A stretch of 12,347 nucleotides of DNA from DASULK01 sp036278255. Its GTDB lineage: Bacteria > Actinomycetota > Actinomycetes > Mycobacteriales > Micromonosporaceae. Below, one piece after another: positions 6,058 through 12,347 of this stretch. Under the pieces are notes generated by a model that did no database searches, was not told where the DNA came from, and saw only the letters and a list, made by a program, of their open reading frames with translations. Both the position numbers and the translations under genes were made by a program. The first letter of the stretch is position 1; each line of letters begins with the position of its first letter. The stretch spans positions 1-12,347 of the forward strand of contig DASULK010000090.1 in assembly GCA_036278255.1 (NCBI GenBank). Direction: 5' to 3'.

Positions 6058-7497
6058 ATGATTCAGGTCGATCCTGTCGTGCGAGATGCCGACGAGGCGT
6101 TCGAGGCATTGGAGCGGCATGGCCGAGTTGGCCGGGCGGCGCTTCTTGACGGCATCGCGGAGGCGCTGGAAGCCGAACGCGAGCGCCTCATTCCCATCGC
6201 CCATCAGGAGACCGCCCTCGGTGTAGACCGGCTCAACGGCGAACTCACCCGGTCGTGCTACCAGTTCCGGCTCTTCGCCGAGGTGCTGCGCGAAGGTTCC
6301 TACCTGGAGGCCACCATCGATCCCCCGGGGGAGACGCCCCTGGGTCCGCGCCCTGATCTGCGTCGGATGCTGCTGCCCGTCGGCGTCGTAGGGGTCTTCG
6401 GAGCCAGTAACTTCCCCTTCGCGTTCAGCGTCGCGGGAGGCGACACCGCCTCTGCTCTGGCGGCGGGTTGTCCCGTGGTGGTGAAGGCGCACCCGTCCCA
6501 TCCCGAGACCAGTCTGCGATCCTTCGCGGCGATGCGACCCGCCCTGCGCGAGGCAGGGCTGCCCGAGGGCGTCCTGGGCCTCGTCGAAGGCCACCAGGCC
6601 GGGGTGGACCTCGTGGTGCACCCGGCGGTGGCTGCCGTTGGCTTTACCGGTTCGCTCGGCGGTGGCCGGGAACTCCACAAACTCGCGGCGGCCCGTCCGC
6701 GGCCCATTCCCTTCTACGGCGAGTTCGGCAGCCTCAATCCGCTGGTGGTGTCCCCGGTCTCCGCGGCGGAGAACTCGGCTGAGATTGCGGCTGGTTATGT
6801 CGCTTCGGCGACCTTGGGCCTGGGACAGTTCTGCACGAAGCCGGGTCTGCTCTTTGTGCCCGCCGGATCGCAGGGGGACGGCTTGCGCGCCGATCTCGCT
6901 GCCGCCATCGCCCGTACCGAGCCGGGGCGGCTGCTGAACACTGGCATCTACGAGGCGTTCGTGCAGGAAACGGAGCGCCGGCGTGAGGATGCCCGGCTGT
7001 GCCTGATCGGCGAATCGGCTGCGGATGTGCCGGGGAAGGCCCGGCCCGTGATGTTCGGTGTCGACGCCTCGGACCTCACCGACGACCTGCTCGAAGAGTG
7101 CTTCGGCCCGACGTCGCTGGTGGTCGGTTACCGCGATGTAGACGAACTGGTCGATGCCCTGAACCGGCTGACCGGCCAGCTGACCGCTACGCTCCACGTC
7201 TCACCCACCGAGGTGCCGCTCCTGGACCGACTGCACAAGGTTGTTCGCGGGCGGGCGGGGCGGTTGGTGTTCGGGGGGTACCCGACCGGTGTCGCGGTGT
7301 CATGGGCGACGCATCACGGTGGCCCCTATCCGTCCACCAGCCACAGCGGATACACCTCGGTCGGCGCTGGCGCAATCAAGCGTTGGCTGCGACCGATCAG
7401 CTATCAGAACGCGCCGCAGGAGATCCTGCCGGCAGAGTTGCGCGACGCAAGTCCGGCGGGTCTTCCGCGGCGGGTCAACGGATCACTCGTCACCTGA
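6058..7497 (+). CDS. 2-Oxoglutarate semialdehyde (2,5-dioxovalerate) dehydrogenase, ALDH family
   Basis: This 479-aa NAD(P)-dependent aldehyde dehydrogenase is predicted to oxidise 2-oxoglutarate semialdehyde to 2-oxoglutarate, the last step of hydroxyproline catabolism. The ALDH catalytic set is present: Asn118 in FGASNFPFAF, Lys143 in VVVKAHPSHP (cofactor binding), Glu222 in YGEFGSLNP and the nucleophile Cys259 in GQFCTKPG. The local motifs GASNFPFAFSVAGGDTASA and FYGEFGSLNP are those of the subfamily of fatty-aldehyde/KGSA dehydrogenases (KGSADH type III), slightly shorter than usual class ALDHs and lacking the common 'FEELGGK' form. The start is well supported by GGAAGGGAAA just upstream. 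A hairpin follows the stop. The same enzyme type also serves sugar-acid pathways (D-glucarate, L-arabinose), so the substrate is inferred from its neighbours. Confidence 0.9.
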   Translation: MIQVDPVVRDADEAFEALERHGRVGRAALLDGIAEALEAERERLIPIAHQETALGVDRLNGELTRSCYQFRLFAEVLREGSYLEATIDPPGETPLGPRPDLRRMLLPVGVVGVFGASNFPFAFSVAGGDTASALAAGCPVVVKAHPSHPETSLRSFAAMRPALREAGLPEGVLGLVEGHQAGVDLVVHPAVAAVGFTGSLGGGRELHKLAAARPRPIPFYGEFGSLNPLVVSPVSAAENSAEIAAGYVASATLGLGQFCTKPGLLFVPAGSQGDGLRADLAAAIARTEPGRLLNTGIYEAFVQETERRREDARLCLIGESAADVPGKARPVMFGVDASDLTDDLLEECFGPTSLVVGYRDVDELVDALNRLTGQLTATLHVSPTEVPLLDRLHKVVRGRAGRLVFGGYPTGVAVSWATHHGGPYPSTSHSGYTSVGAGAIKRWLRPISYQNAPQEILPAELRDASPAGLPRRVNGSLVT

Positions 7498-7504
7498 GCA
7501 AGCT

Positions 7505-7528
7505 GGCCGAGGGTGAACCGCCTCGGCC
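7505..7528 (+). terminator. Hairpin after the aldehyde dehydrogenase gene
   Basis: GGCCGAGG (7505-7512) pairs with CCTCGGCC (7521-7528) around an 8-nt loop, 7 nt after the stop at 7497. There is no U-tract. It may be a weak intra-operon terminator or an RNA-stabilising stem; the following genes belong to the same pathway, so full termination would need a new promoter in the gap. Confidence 0.4.
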
Positions 7529-7570
7529 GAGGGAGGCCGGATCCTGCCGACCCCGGCTACCCACCGTAAA

Positions 7571-7583
7571 TGCATGACATGCA
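7571..7583. promoter_or_regulatory. Palindrome TGCATGACATGCA, candidate operator
   Basis: TGCATG and CATGCA are exact inverted repeats around a single A, 24 bp upstream of the deaminase start in a 110-bp gap. Size and symmetry suit a dimeric winged-helix repressor such as the GntR/FCD protein encoded downstream. I see no second copy upstream of that regulator, so the assignment is a guess. Confidence 0.4.
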
Positions 7584-7607
7584 ACGTCTGACCGAGGGGA
7601 GACAACG

Positions 7608-8498
7608 GTGGAGACGCGTAAGCCCTGGCACGGTGTCCTGGTGGCCACGCCCGTCCCGTTCCGGGAGGACCTGTCCGTCGATTTCGATCGCTACGCCGAG
7701 CACGTGCGGTGGTTGGCTGACAATGGCTGTCACGGGGTATGCCCGAACGGATCCTTGGGTGAGTACCAGGTTCTGACGGCCGAGGAGCGGGCCACCATGG
7801 TGCGTGTCGCCGTCGAAGCCGCGCCGGAGGGGTTCACCGTCATGCCCGGCGTCGGCGCCTACGGCGCGCGGGAGGCTCGGGCGTGGGCCGAGCAGGCCGC
7901 CGAGGCGGGCGCACAGGTGGTGATGGCTCTGCCGCCGAACGCCTACCGGGGCGACGAGCGCTCCGTCATCGAGCACTTTCGTGAGGTTGCGAAGGCAGGT
8001 CTGCCCATTTCGGCCTACAACAATCCTCTCGACACCAAGATCGACATGCAGCCCGAGTTGCTCGCCGAGCTGCACAAGGAGGGCCTTGTCGTCGGGGTCA
8101 AGGAATTCACCGGTGACACCCGACGCGCTTACCGCATCCGGGAGCTGGCGCCCGACCTGGACATCCTCATCGGCACCGATGATTCCTTGTTGGAAGTGGG
8201 TCTGGCCGGCGCGAAGGGGTGGGTCTCTGGCTACCCGAGCGCCTTCCCGCGACTCTGTGTTCAGCTCTACGAGGCCACGCTCGCCCTCGACATCGAGACG
8301 GCGTTGCCTCTTTACCGGGACATCCACGCGCTGCTGCGCTGGGACTTCAACACCGAGTTCATTCAGGCGATCAAGCTTTCGATGGATGTGGTGGGCCGTT
8401 ACGGCGGACCGTGCCGCCCGCCGCGTCAGCCGCTGCTGCCGAAGGATGCGGCGGAGATCCGGGAGTTGACCGAGCGGGTCGCTGCCAAGTACGGCTGA
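7608..8498 (+). CDS. DapA-superfamily deaminase, likely pyrroline-4-hydroxy-2-carboxylate deaminase
   Basis: This 296-aa protein is a Schiff-base aldolase-fold enzyme (dihydrodipicolinate synthase/N-acetylneuraminate lyase superfamily). In this context it should convert 1-pyrroline-4-hydroxy-2-carboxylate to 2-oxoglutarate semialdehyde with loss of ammonia. The Schiff-base lysine is Lys165 in VVGVKEFTGD and the conserved tyrosine is Tyr137 in ISAYNNP. The substrate-carboxylate loop reads 'PNGSLGEYQ' (46-53) instead of the GTTGE of true DapA, which argues against lysine biosynthesis. The GTG start is set by GAGGGGAG six to seven bases upstream. Length is normal for the family. It lies 21 bp upstream of the epimerase gene, so the two are cotranscribed. 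Related family members act on sugar-acid substrates (for example 5-keto-4-deoxyglucarate), so specificity rests on the neighbours. Confidence 0.87.
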   Translation: METRKPWHGVLVATPVPFREDLSVDFDRYAEHVRWLADNGCHGVCPNGSLGEYQVLTAEERATMVRVAVEAAPEGFTVMPGVGAYGAREARAWAEQAAEAGAQVVMALPPNAYRGDERSVIEHFREVAKAGLPISAYNNPLDTKIDMQPELLAELHKEGLVVGVKEFTGDTRRAYRIRELAPDLDILIGTDDSLLEVGLAGAKGWVSGYPSAFPRLCVQLYEATLALDIETALPLYRDIHALLRWDFNTEFIQAIKLSMDVVGRYGGPCRPPRQPLLPKDAAEIRELTERVAAKYG

Positions 8499-8518
8499 GG
8501 CGGGGGCGGAGGGTGACG

Positions 8519-9520
8519 ATGCGATCCAGACGGCTGTTCCAGAGTGTGGAATCACATACCGAAGGGATGCCGACGCGGGTCATTACCGGCGGAGTCGGCG
8601 TGATACCCGGCGCGACGATGTTCGAGCGTCGGCAGTGGTTCCAGGAGCATGCCGACGGCATCAGACGGTTGCTGATGTTCGAGCCTCGCGGCCACTCTGC
8701 GATGAGCGGTGCGATCCTGCAGCCACCGACCAGGCCGGACGCTGACTGGGGGGTTCTCTATATAGAGGTGTCCGGCTGCTTACCGATGTGTGGGCACGGC
8801 ACCATCGGCGTGGCCACCGTGCTGGTTGAGACCGGCATGGTGGAGGTGACGGAGCCGGTGACGACGATCCGGCTCGACACGCCGGCCGGACTGGTGGTCG
8901 CGGAGGTGGCTACGTCCGGTGGGGTAGCCGAGTCGGTGACAATCCGCAATGTGCCTTCCTTCACGGACCGTCTCGACGCCGTGGTCGAGGTGCCGGGCTG
9001 GGGCACCACCACATACGATCTCGCGTACGGCGGCAACTTTTACGCGATGGTGCATGCCGAACAGCTCGGGCTGGAAGTGAACCTCGCGCAGCAGCGGAAG
9101 CTCCTTGACGCGGGGCTCGCCATCATGGCCGCCATCAACAGGCATGACCCGCCGATACACCCCGAGAACCCCGACATCAACGTCTGCCACCACGTCCAGT
9201 TGATCGCGTCCGGCTCAACGGCGAGCCATTCCAGACACGCGATGGCCATCCATCCGGGGTGGTTCGACCGGTCGCCGTGCGGTACCGGAACCTCAGCCAG
9301 GATGGCGCAGCTCTTCTCCAGAGGCGAGCTCGGGCTGAATGAGGATTTTGTGAACGAGTCGCTGATTGGCAGTAGATTCGTAGGACGCATTGTGGAGGAG
9401 ACGACGATAGCCGGCGGGGCCGCGATCATCCCGACCATTACCGGTCGGGCCTGGATCACCGGTACGGCGCAATATTTCCTCGACCCGTCGGACCCTTTCC
9501 CCGAGGGTTTTCTCCTCTAG
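8519..9520 (+). CDS. 4-Hydroxyproline 2-epimerase, proline racemase family
   Basis: This 333-aa, cofactor-independent enzyme is predicted to interconvert trans-4-hydroxy-L-proline and cis-4-hydroxy-D-proline, the entry step of the pathway. Both catalytic cysteines of the proline racemase family are present: Cys91 in PMCGHGTIG and Cys254 in DRSPCGTGTSARMA, with the conserved Asp250 before the second. A thiol pair indicates racemase/epimerase rather than the trans-3-hydroxyproline dehydratase branch, in which one cysteine is replaced by threonine. The N-terminal 'ESHTEGMPTRVITGG' and 'GHSAMSGAIL' segments are typical. The ATG at 8519 has GGAGGG five bases upstream; an in-frame GTG at 8513 overlaps that site and is less likely. 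The gene closes the operon, and a 307-bp gap with a transposase remnant follows. Proline racemase activity cannot be excluded from sequence alone. Confidence 0.9.
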   Translation: MRSRRLFQSVESHTEGMPTRVITGGVGVIPGATMFERRQWFQEHADGIRRLLMFEPRGHSAMSGAILQPPTRPDADWGVLYIEVSGCLPMCGHGTIGVATVLVETGMVEVTEPVTTIRLDTPAGLVVAEVATSGGVAESVTIRNVPSFTDRLDAVVEVPGWGTTTYDLAYGGNFYAMVHAEQLGLEVNLAQQRKLLDAGLAIMAAINRHDPPIHPENPDINVCHHVQLIASGSTASHSRHAMAIHPGWFDRSPCGTGTSARMAQLFSRGELGLNEDFVNESLIGSRFVGRIVEETTIAGGAAIIPTITGRAWITGTAQYFLDPSDPFPEGFLL

Positions 9521-9827
9521 AGTTGAAAGAGGGTCCGTCGAATATGTGGGCGCTTTTCCAGCCCCATTCGTTGCAGGTCAGTTGTGGTGAATATCCGGGC
9601 AGGAAGAGCAGCTCAGCGTCGGTCTCACGGGTGCTTGATGGGAAGCGTCCGCCGGCTCCACCGGCGTACCGACTCTTCGCGCTGCTGTCGCGCCCGATAC
9701 GGCGGCCATTGCGGGGGCACCCCAAGCGGCCCAACTTATTGCACACGAAGTATGTTGTCTTCCGCAGCCCTGAGGCGGTTTCCCCTTAGTGCACGTGACC
9801 AAGGATGACTAACAGAAGATACGAGAG
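9521..9827. other. Intergenic region upstream of the regulator
   Basis: This 307-bp gap separates the catabolic operon from the GntR gene. It holds the transposase fragment at 9543-9631 and no convincing gene. The last 50 bases contain GTGCACGTGAC (9789-9799), which includes overlapping GTGCAC and CACGTG palindromes and might serve the regulator's promoter. I could not identify a credible -35/-10 pair, nor a terminator for the epimerase gene. Confidence 0.45.
9543..9631 (-). pseudogene. IS630-type transposase fragment
   Basis: Read on the minus strand, this stretch encodes 'DAELLFLPGYSPQL' followed two residues later by 'NEWGWK'. This matches, with correct spacing, the C-terminal DDE block of IS630/Tc1-mariner transposases (LPxYSPxLNPxExxW, the third acidic residue being the Glu). 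The usual Asn-Pro is replaced by Thr-Cys, and the frame on either side no longer resembles a transposase. No intact gene or terminal repeats are evident. It is a decayed insertion-sequence remnant lying between the epimerase and the regulator, oriented against both. Confidence 0.65.
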
Positions 9828-10502
9828 ATGGCAGATTCCTCGAAGTTAACTCTTCCGACCTTCGCGCGTCGGATGAGCCTGCGCGAAAAAGTCGCTGATG
9901 CGCTGCGTAACGCGATCGTCTCTGGAGAGATGAAGCCGGAAGAGCTCTACTCGGCACCTGACCTGGCTAAGCGGTTCGGTGTCTCGGCGACACCGGTCCG
10001 TGAGGCGATGCTCGACCTCGTCAAGCAGGGCCTGGTTCACCCGGTGCGTAACAAGGGCTTCCAGGTAACCACGGTCTCCGACGCCGATCTTGATCAGATC
10101 ACCCGGATCCGGGAGTTGCTCGAGCCACCTGCCGCGGCTGAAGCGATCGGGAGCATCACGCCCGAGTTCCTCGAGGTGCTGCAAAATCTTGCCGAGGAGA
10201 TCGTGGCGGCGGCCACCGAGGGCGACCTCATCAGGTACATCGGTGCTGACCACGAGTTCCATGTCCGTCTGCTGAGCGCGGGCGGCAATCATCGTCTTGT
10301 CCGCATCGTGGCGGATCTGCGGTCTCAGGCGCGCCTTTATGGCCTGTCCGGTCTCCGCGAGTCGGGTCAGCTTGTCAACAGTGCGCGCGAACACGTCCAG
10401 ATGTGCGAGCTCATCAAAGCCGGGAAGGCCGCCGAATTGGAGGAGCTGATTCGTACCCATATCGGCCGGGTTCGCCGTGAGTGGGCGGGCCCCTCGAAAT
10501 GA
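9828..10502 (+). CDS. GntR family transcriptional regulator with FCD domain
   Basis: This 224-aa DNA-binding regulator has a winged helix-turn-helix at residues about 17-82 ('SLREKVADALRNAIVSGEM', then 'YSAPDLAKRFGVSATPVREAM' with recognition helix near 53-64, wing 'NKGFQVTTV'). The C-terminal part is an FCD ligand-binding domain with the metal-binding set Asp141, His145 ('DHEFHVRLL'), His189 and His211. FCD proteins usually bind organic acids or their derivatives and are most often repressors released by a pathway intermediate. Its place beside the catabolic operon suggests it controls hydroxyproline use, with hydroxyproline or a downstream acid as effector. The ribosome binding site at 9823-9827 (GAGAG) is weak and close; a later in-frame ATG (9873) would cut into the DNA-binding domain. 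It precedes the amidohydrolase by about 60 bp on the same strand. Confidence 0.9.
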   Translation: MADSSKLTLPTFARRMSLREKVADALRNAIVSGEMKPEELYSAPDLAKRFGVSATPVREAMLDLVKQGLVHPVRNKGFQVTTVSDADLDQITRIRELLEPPAAAEAIGSITPEFLEVLQNLAEEIVAAATEGDLIRYIGADHEFHVRLLSAGGNHRLVRIVADLRSQARLYGLSGLRESGQLVNSAREHVQMCELIKAGKAAELEELIRTHIGRVRREWAGPSK

Positions 10503-10562
10503 TCGTCGTCGGTGACCGGCGGCGGGTCTCCGCCCGGAATCCGTACTGAATGGGGGCAGGGC

Positions 10563-11867
10563 ATGAGCACTCCTTCGCCTGTTTCACCGCCTGCGGGCCC
10601 GACCGTCATCATCAACGCCCGCGTTCTTGACGTTACGGCGGGTGACTATCAGTCCGGCGTTCGCATCGCCATCGAACAAGGTCGTATCGTCGAGATCGGC
10701 ACCCGCGTCCGGGTGGCAGGGGCAGAGGTCATCGATGCCCGGGACCGGGTCGTGATGCCTGGCCTGATGGACGCCCATTTTCATCCGATGATCCCGTCCA
10801 TGGACGTCGCGTCACTGCTGGACTGGCCGATGACGCTGCTCGCGCACTTCGCGGGTCGGGCGCTCGAGTCGGCTTTGGCCCGAGGGTTCACGACGGTCCG
10901 TGATCCGTGTGGCGGCGACCGTGGACTGGCCCGGGCCGTTGAGCTCGGCCTCATCCGAGGACCGCGGCTCTTTGTCTCCGGTCGGGCGTTGTCACAGACC
11001 GGCGGCCACGGCGATGTGTGGTCCGCGGAAATCGGTTGCGCTGCTCACCACCGCAGTCCGTTTGCCCGCATCGCGGACGGGGTCGACGAGGTACGGCGAG
11101 CCGCGCGCGACGAGCTGAAGCGGGGAGCGGACCACATCAAAATCATGGCGTCGGGCGGTATCTCGTCACCGACCGATGAGATCTGGACGCTTCAGTACAC
11201 GCTGGACGAGATGCGGGCAGCGGTTGAGGAAGCGGAGGCGCGACGGGCGTACGTGCTGGCTCATGCCTATACGGCTGAGGCCGTGGGACGCGCGGTACGT
11301 GCTGGTGTGCGTTCCATCGAGCACGGCAACCTGATCGATGCGGAGACCGCAGCGCTGATGGCGGAGCACGGCACCTACCTGGTGCCGACGTTGGTGGCGT
11401 ACGAGAAGATCTTTGAGCTCGGCGCCGAGTTGGGGATGCCGGAGAACCAGCGACGCAAGGTCGTCGACGTGATCGATGCGGGTCTGGGTTCGCTCAGTAT
11501 CGCCGCCAGCGCTGGGGTCAAAATGGGGTTCGGAACCGATCTGCTGGGCCCTGCCCAGGTCCACCAGAGCCGTGAGTTCGGTATCCGGGCGAAGGTCCAG
11601 CAGCCAATTGAAATCATTCGATCGGCGACGGTGGTGAATGCCGAATTGTTCGGCATCGGCGACCGGGTGGGGCTCGCGGCGCCGGGATTCGACGCAGACC
11701 TGATCATCGTCGATGGCGACCCGCTCGCCGACGCGGCGGTGCTCTCCGATCCCCAGGCCATTCAGATGGTCATGAGATCCGGACGCGTGATGGTCGTTCC
11801 GCAACATCCACCTCGTCCGCGGAACCTGGGCGGGCAAGACGGTCTTCGCTCGGTCAGTTCGCATTGA
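10563..11867 (+). CDS. Metal-dependent amidohydrolase, prolidase/imidazolonepropionase-like
   Basis: This 434-aa cytosolic TIM-barrel hydrolase of the amidohydrolase superfamily has a complete binuclear site: His72 and His74 in MDAHFHP, carboxylated Lys193 in DHIKIMASGG, His234 in VLAHAYT, His254 in SIEHGNLID and Asp326 in GFGTDLLG. An N-terminal and C-terminal beta-sandwich ('INARVLDVTAGD', 'APGFDADLIIVDGDPL') frames the barrel. The subgroup (COG1228-like) includes Xaa-Pro and Xaa-Arg/Lys dipeptidases as well as imidazolonepropionases. Next to a hydroxyproline pathway, release of hydroxyproline or proline from dipeptides or N-acyl forms is attractive, but this is inference. I choose ATG 10563 because GGGGGCAGGG sits just before it; a GTG at 10512 in the same frame has no good ribosome binding site. 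It is probably cotranscribed with the GntR gene. Confidence 0.85.
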   Translation: MSTPSPVSPPAGPTVIINARVLDVTAGDYQSGVRIAIEQGRIVEIGTRVRVAGAEVIDARDRVVMPGLMDAHFHPMIPSMDVASLLDWPMTLLAHFAGRALESALARGFTTVRDPCGGDRGLARAVELGLIRGPRLFVSGRALSQTGGHGDVWSAEIGCAAHHRSPFARIADGVDEVRRAARDELKRGADHIKIMASGGISSPTDEIWTLQYTLDEMRAAVEEAEARRAYVLAHAYTAEAVGRAVRAGVRSIEHGNLIDAETAALMAEHGTYLVPTLVAYEKIFELGAELGMPENQRRKVVDVIDAGLGSLSIAASAGVKMGFGTDLLGPAQVHQSREFGIRAKVQQPIEIIRSATVVNAELFGIGDRVGLAAPGFDADLIIVDGDPLADAAVLSDPQAIQMVMRSGRVMVVPQHPPRPRNLGGQDGLRSVSSH

Positions 11868-11967
11868 TGAAGCGCGTGGAGGTACAGGTCGAGGACTCCA
11901 TAATCGCCGCCAAGCCCTCCAGGTGCTGATCCAGGTCCGCGGGCGGGGGCGCCTCCATGCCTGGCAC
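11854..11967 (-). CDS. Possible small minus-strand ORF (34-37 aa), unrecognised
   Basis: This frame runs from GTG 11967 (37 aa) or ATG 11958 (34 aa) to TGA 11856-11854 and overlaps the last 14 bases of the amidohydrolase gene tail to tail. Third positions are strongly G/C. The peptide has an acidic helical part ('PADLDQHLEGLAAIMES') and a short Ser/Thr/Cys-rich end (STCTSTRFINAN), a leader-plus-core look. The ribosome binding site is weak. The frame stays open further upstream, without a start codon, to about 12085 and reads protein-like (for example 'WANLRGTFGR', 'WWQAVPG'), so it may instead be the 3' end of a lost gene. I cannot assign a function. Confidence 0.3.
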   Translation of the reverse strand: MPGMEAPPPADLDQHLEGLAAIMESSTCTSTRFINAN

Positions 11968-12029
11968 GGCCTGCCACCAGCATGCGACGCTGCGGCCGAA
12001 AGTACCACGAAGGTTGGCCCAACTCGGGT

Positions 12030-12035
12030 TAGAGT
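12030..12035 (+). promoter_or_regulatory. Leaderless-type -10 element for the DUF664/DinB-like gene
   Basis: TAGAGT ends 7 bases before the GTG at 12043. In actinobacteria this spacing typically puts the transcription start at the first base of the start codon, giving a leaderless mRNA; consistent with this, no Shine-Dalgarno sequence is present. A clear -35 is not visible. Confidence 0.5.
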
Positions 12036-12042
12036 GACCGCC

Positions 12043-12347
12043 GTGCCCAGAATAGACGAATACGGCCGGCTCGAACCGCCTTTATCGGCAGGTGAAGTCG
12101 AGACGCTCATGGGGTTTTTGGACTATCAGCGGGCGACGCTGGCGTGGAAGTGTTCGGAGCTGGACGCGGCTGGGTTGCTGGCGACCGTCGGCGCTTCGTC
12201 GATGACGCTGGGCGGGCTGTTCAAGCACATGGCTTTTGTTGAGGACTACTGGTTCTCTGTCCGGCTGCACGGAAATAGTCCGCACGCTCCCTGGGACACG
12301 GTGGATTGGGAAGCCGGTCCGGATTGGGACTGGGAGTCCGCTGCTGA
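12043..12347 (+). CDS. DUF664/DinB-like protein, 3'-truncated by the window edge
   Basis: The frame opens at GTG 12043 and is still open at the window end, giving 101 visible codons. The sequence matches the start of DUF664/mini-DinB proteins common in actinobacteria: 'EVETLMGFLDYQRATLAWKC' (first helix), then 'SMTLGGLFKHMAFVEDYWF', where His62 is the first expected metal ligand, then an acidic Trp-rich segment ('PWDTVDWEAGPDWDWES'). The fold is a four-helix bundle that binds a metal through three histidines; several relatives are thiol transferases using mycothiol or bacillithiol. The other two histidines would lie beyond the window. The start is favoured by the -10 box placed for leaderless transcription. 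No link to the hydroxyproline genes is apparent. Confidence 0.82.
   Translation, partial: MPRIDEYGRLEPPLSAGEVETLMGFLDYQRATLAWKCSELDAAGLLATVGASSMTLGGLFKHMAFVEDYWFSVRLHGNSPHAPWDTVDWEAGPDWDWESAA

Noticed and set aside
5968..7197. 409-aa minus-strand frame
   Set aside because: It is a shadow of the aldehyde dehydrogenase gene, which has all catalytic residues on the + strand.
7608..8498. True dihydrodipicolinate synthase (lysine biosynthesis)
   Set aside because: The substrate loop is GSLGE rather than GTTGE and the neighbours are all catabolic.
7557..8555. 332-aa minus-strand frame
   Set aside because: It is a shadow of the DapA-superfamily gene; no motif and no plausible start.
11166..12110. 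314-aa minus-strand frame
   Set aside because: It is mostly antisense to the amidohydrolase; the protein-like signal in the gap is in a different minus-strand frame.
1..12347. tRNA, rRNA, CRISPR array, phage or defence genes
   Set aside because: I looked for repeat-spacer periodicity, tRNA arms and typical defence or phage motifs and saw none.

Overview
The window is high-GC DNA from an actinomycete (Actinomycetota; the order cannot be fixed from this window). Support comes from codons rich in G/C at the third position, GTG starts, 4-bp ATGA gene overlaps, hairpins without U-tracts, a leaderless-type promoter, and a DUF664/DinB-like gene of a type common in actinobacteria.

Layout. (1) 1-2445: the 3' end of a spermidine-synthase-like gene (+) converges on a secreted M28 zinc aminopeptidase (-), with a shared hairpin between them. 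The peptidase has a long leader containing a perfect 10-bp inverted repeat just upstream of its ribosome binding site. (2) 2446-3183: a short unrecognised minus-strand gene with a strong terminator hairpin abuts a 5'-truncated remnant of an oligopeptide ABC transporter ATPase (+). The remnant keeps only the C-terminal tail but still overlaps the next gene by 4 bp, so this looks like a rearrangement junction at about 2888-2900. (3) 3180-9520: a catabolic operon on the + strand. It encodes three dehydrogenase subunits (FAD beta subunit, small [2Fe-2S] gamma subunit, FAD/Fe-S alpha subunit), an alpha-ketoglutarate-semialdehyde-type aldehyde dehydrogenase, a DapA-superfamily deaminase and a proline racemase-family epimerase with two catalytic cysteines. 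Together these match the trans-4-hydroxy-L-proline route: epimerisation to cis-4-hydroxy-D-proline, oxidation to a pyrroline-4-hydroxy-2-carboxylate, deamination to 2-oxoglutarate semialdehyde, and oxidation to 2-oxoglutarate. (4) 9521-9827: a 307-bp gap with a decayed IS630-type transposase fragment on the minus strand. (5) 9828-11867: a GntR/FCD regulator and a metal-dependent amidohydrolase, apparently cotranscribed; the regulator is the likely local controller and the amidohydrolase may release proline or hydroxyproline from peptides. (6) 11868-12347: a short gap with a possible small minus-strand ORF, then the 5' part of a DUF664/DinB-like gene.

Taken together, the region looks like a collagen- or hydroxyproline-peptide utilisation locus: an exported aminopeptidase, a vestige of a peptide importer, a cytosolic amidohydrolase and a complete hydroxyproline-to-2-oxoglutarate pathway. 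The parts are well supported by motifs. The substrate assignment is inferred from gene combination, and the link to the M28 peptidase is only proximity.
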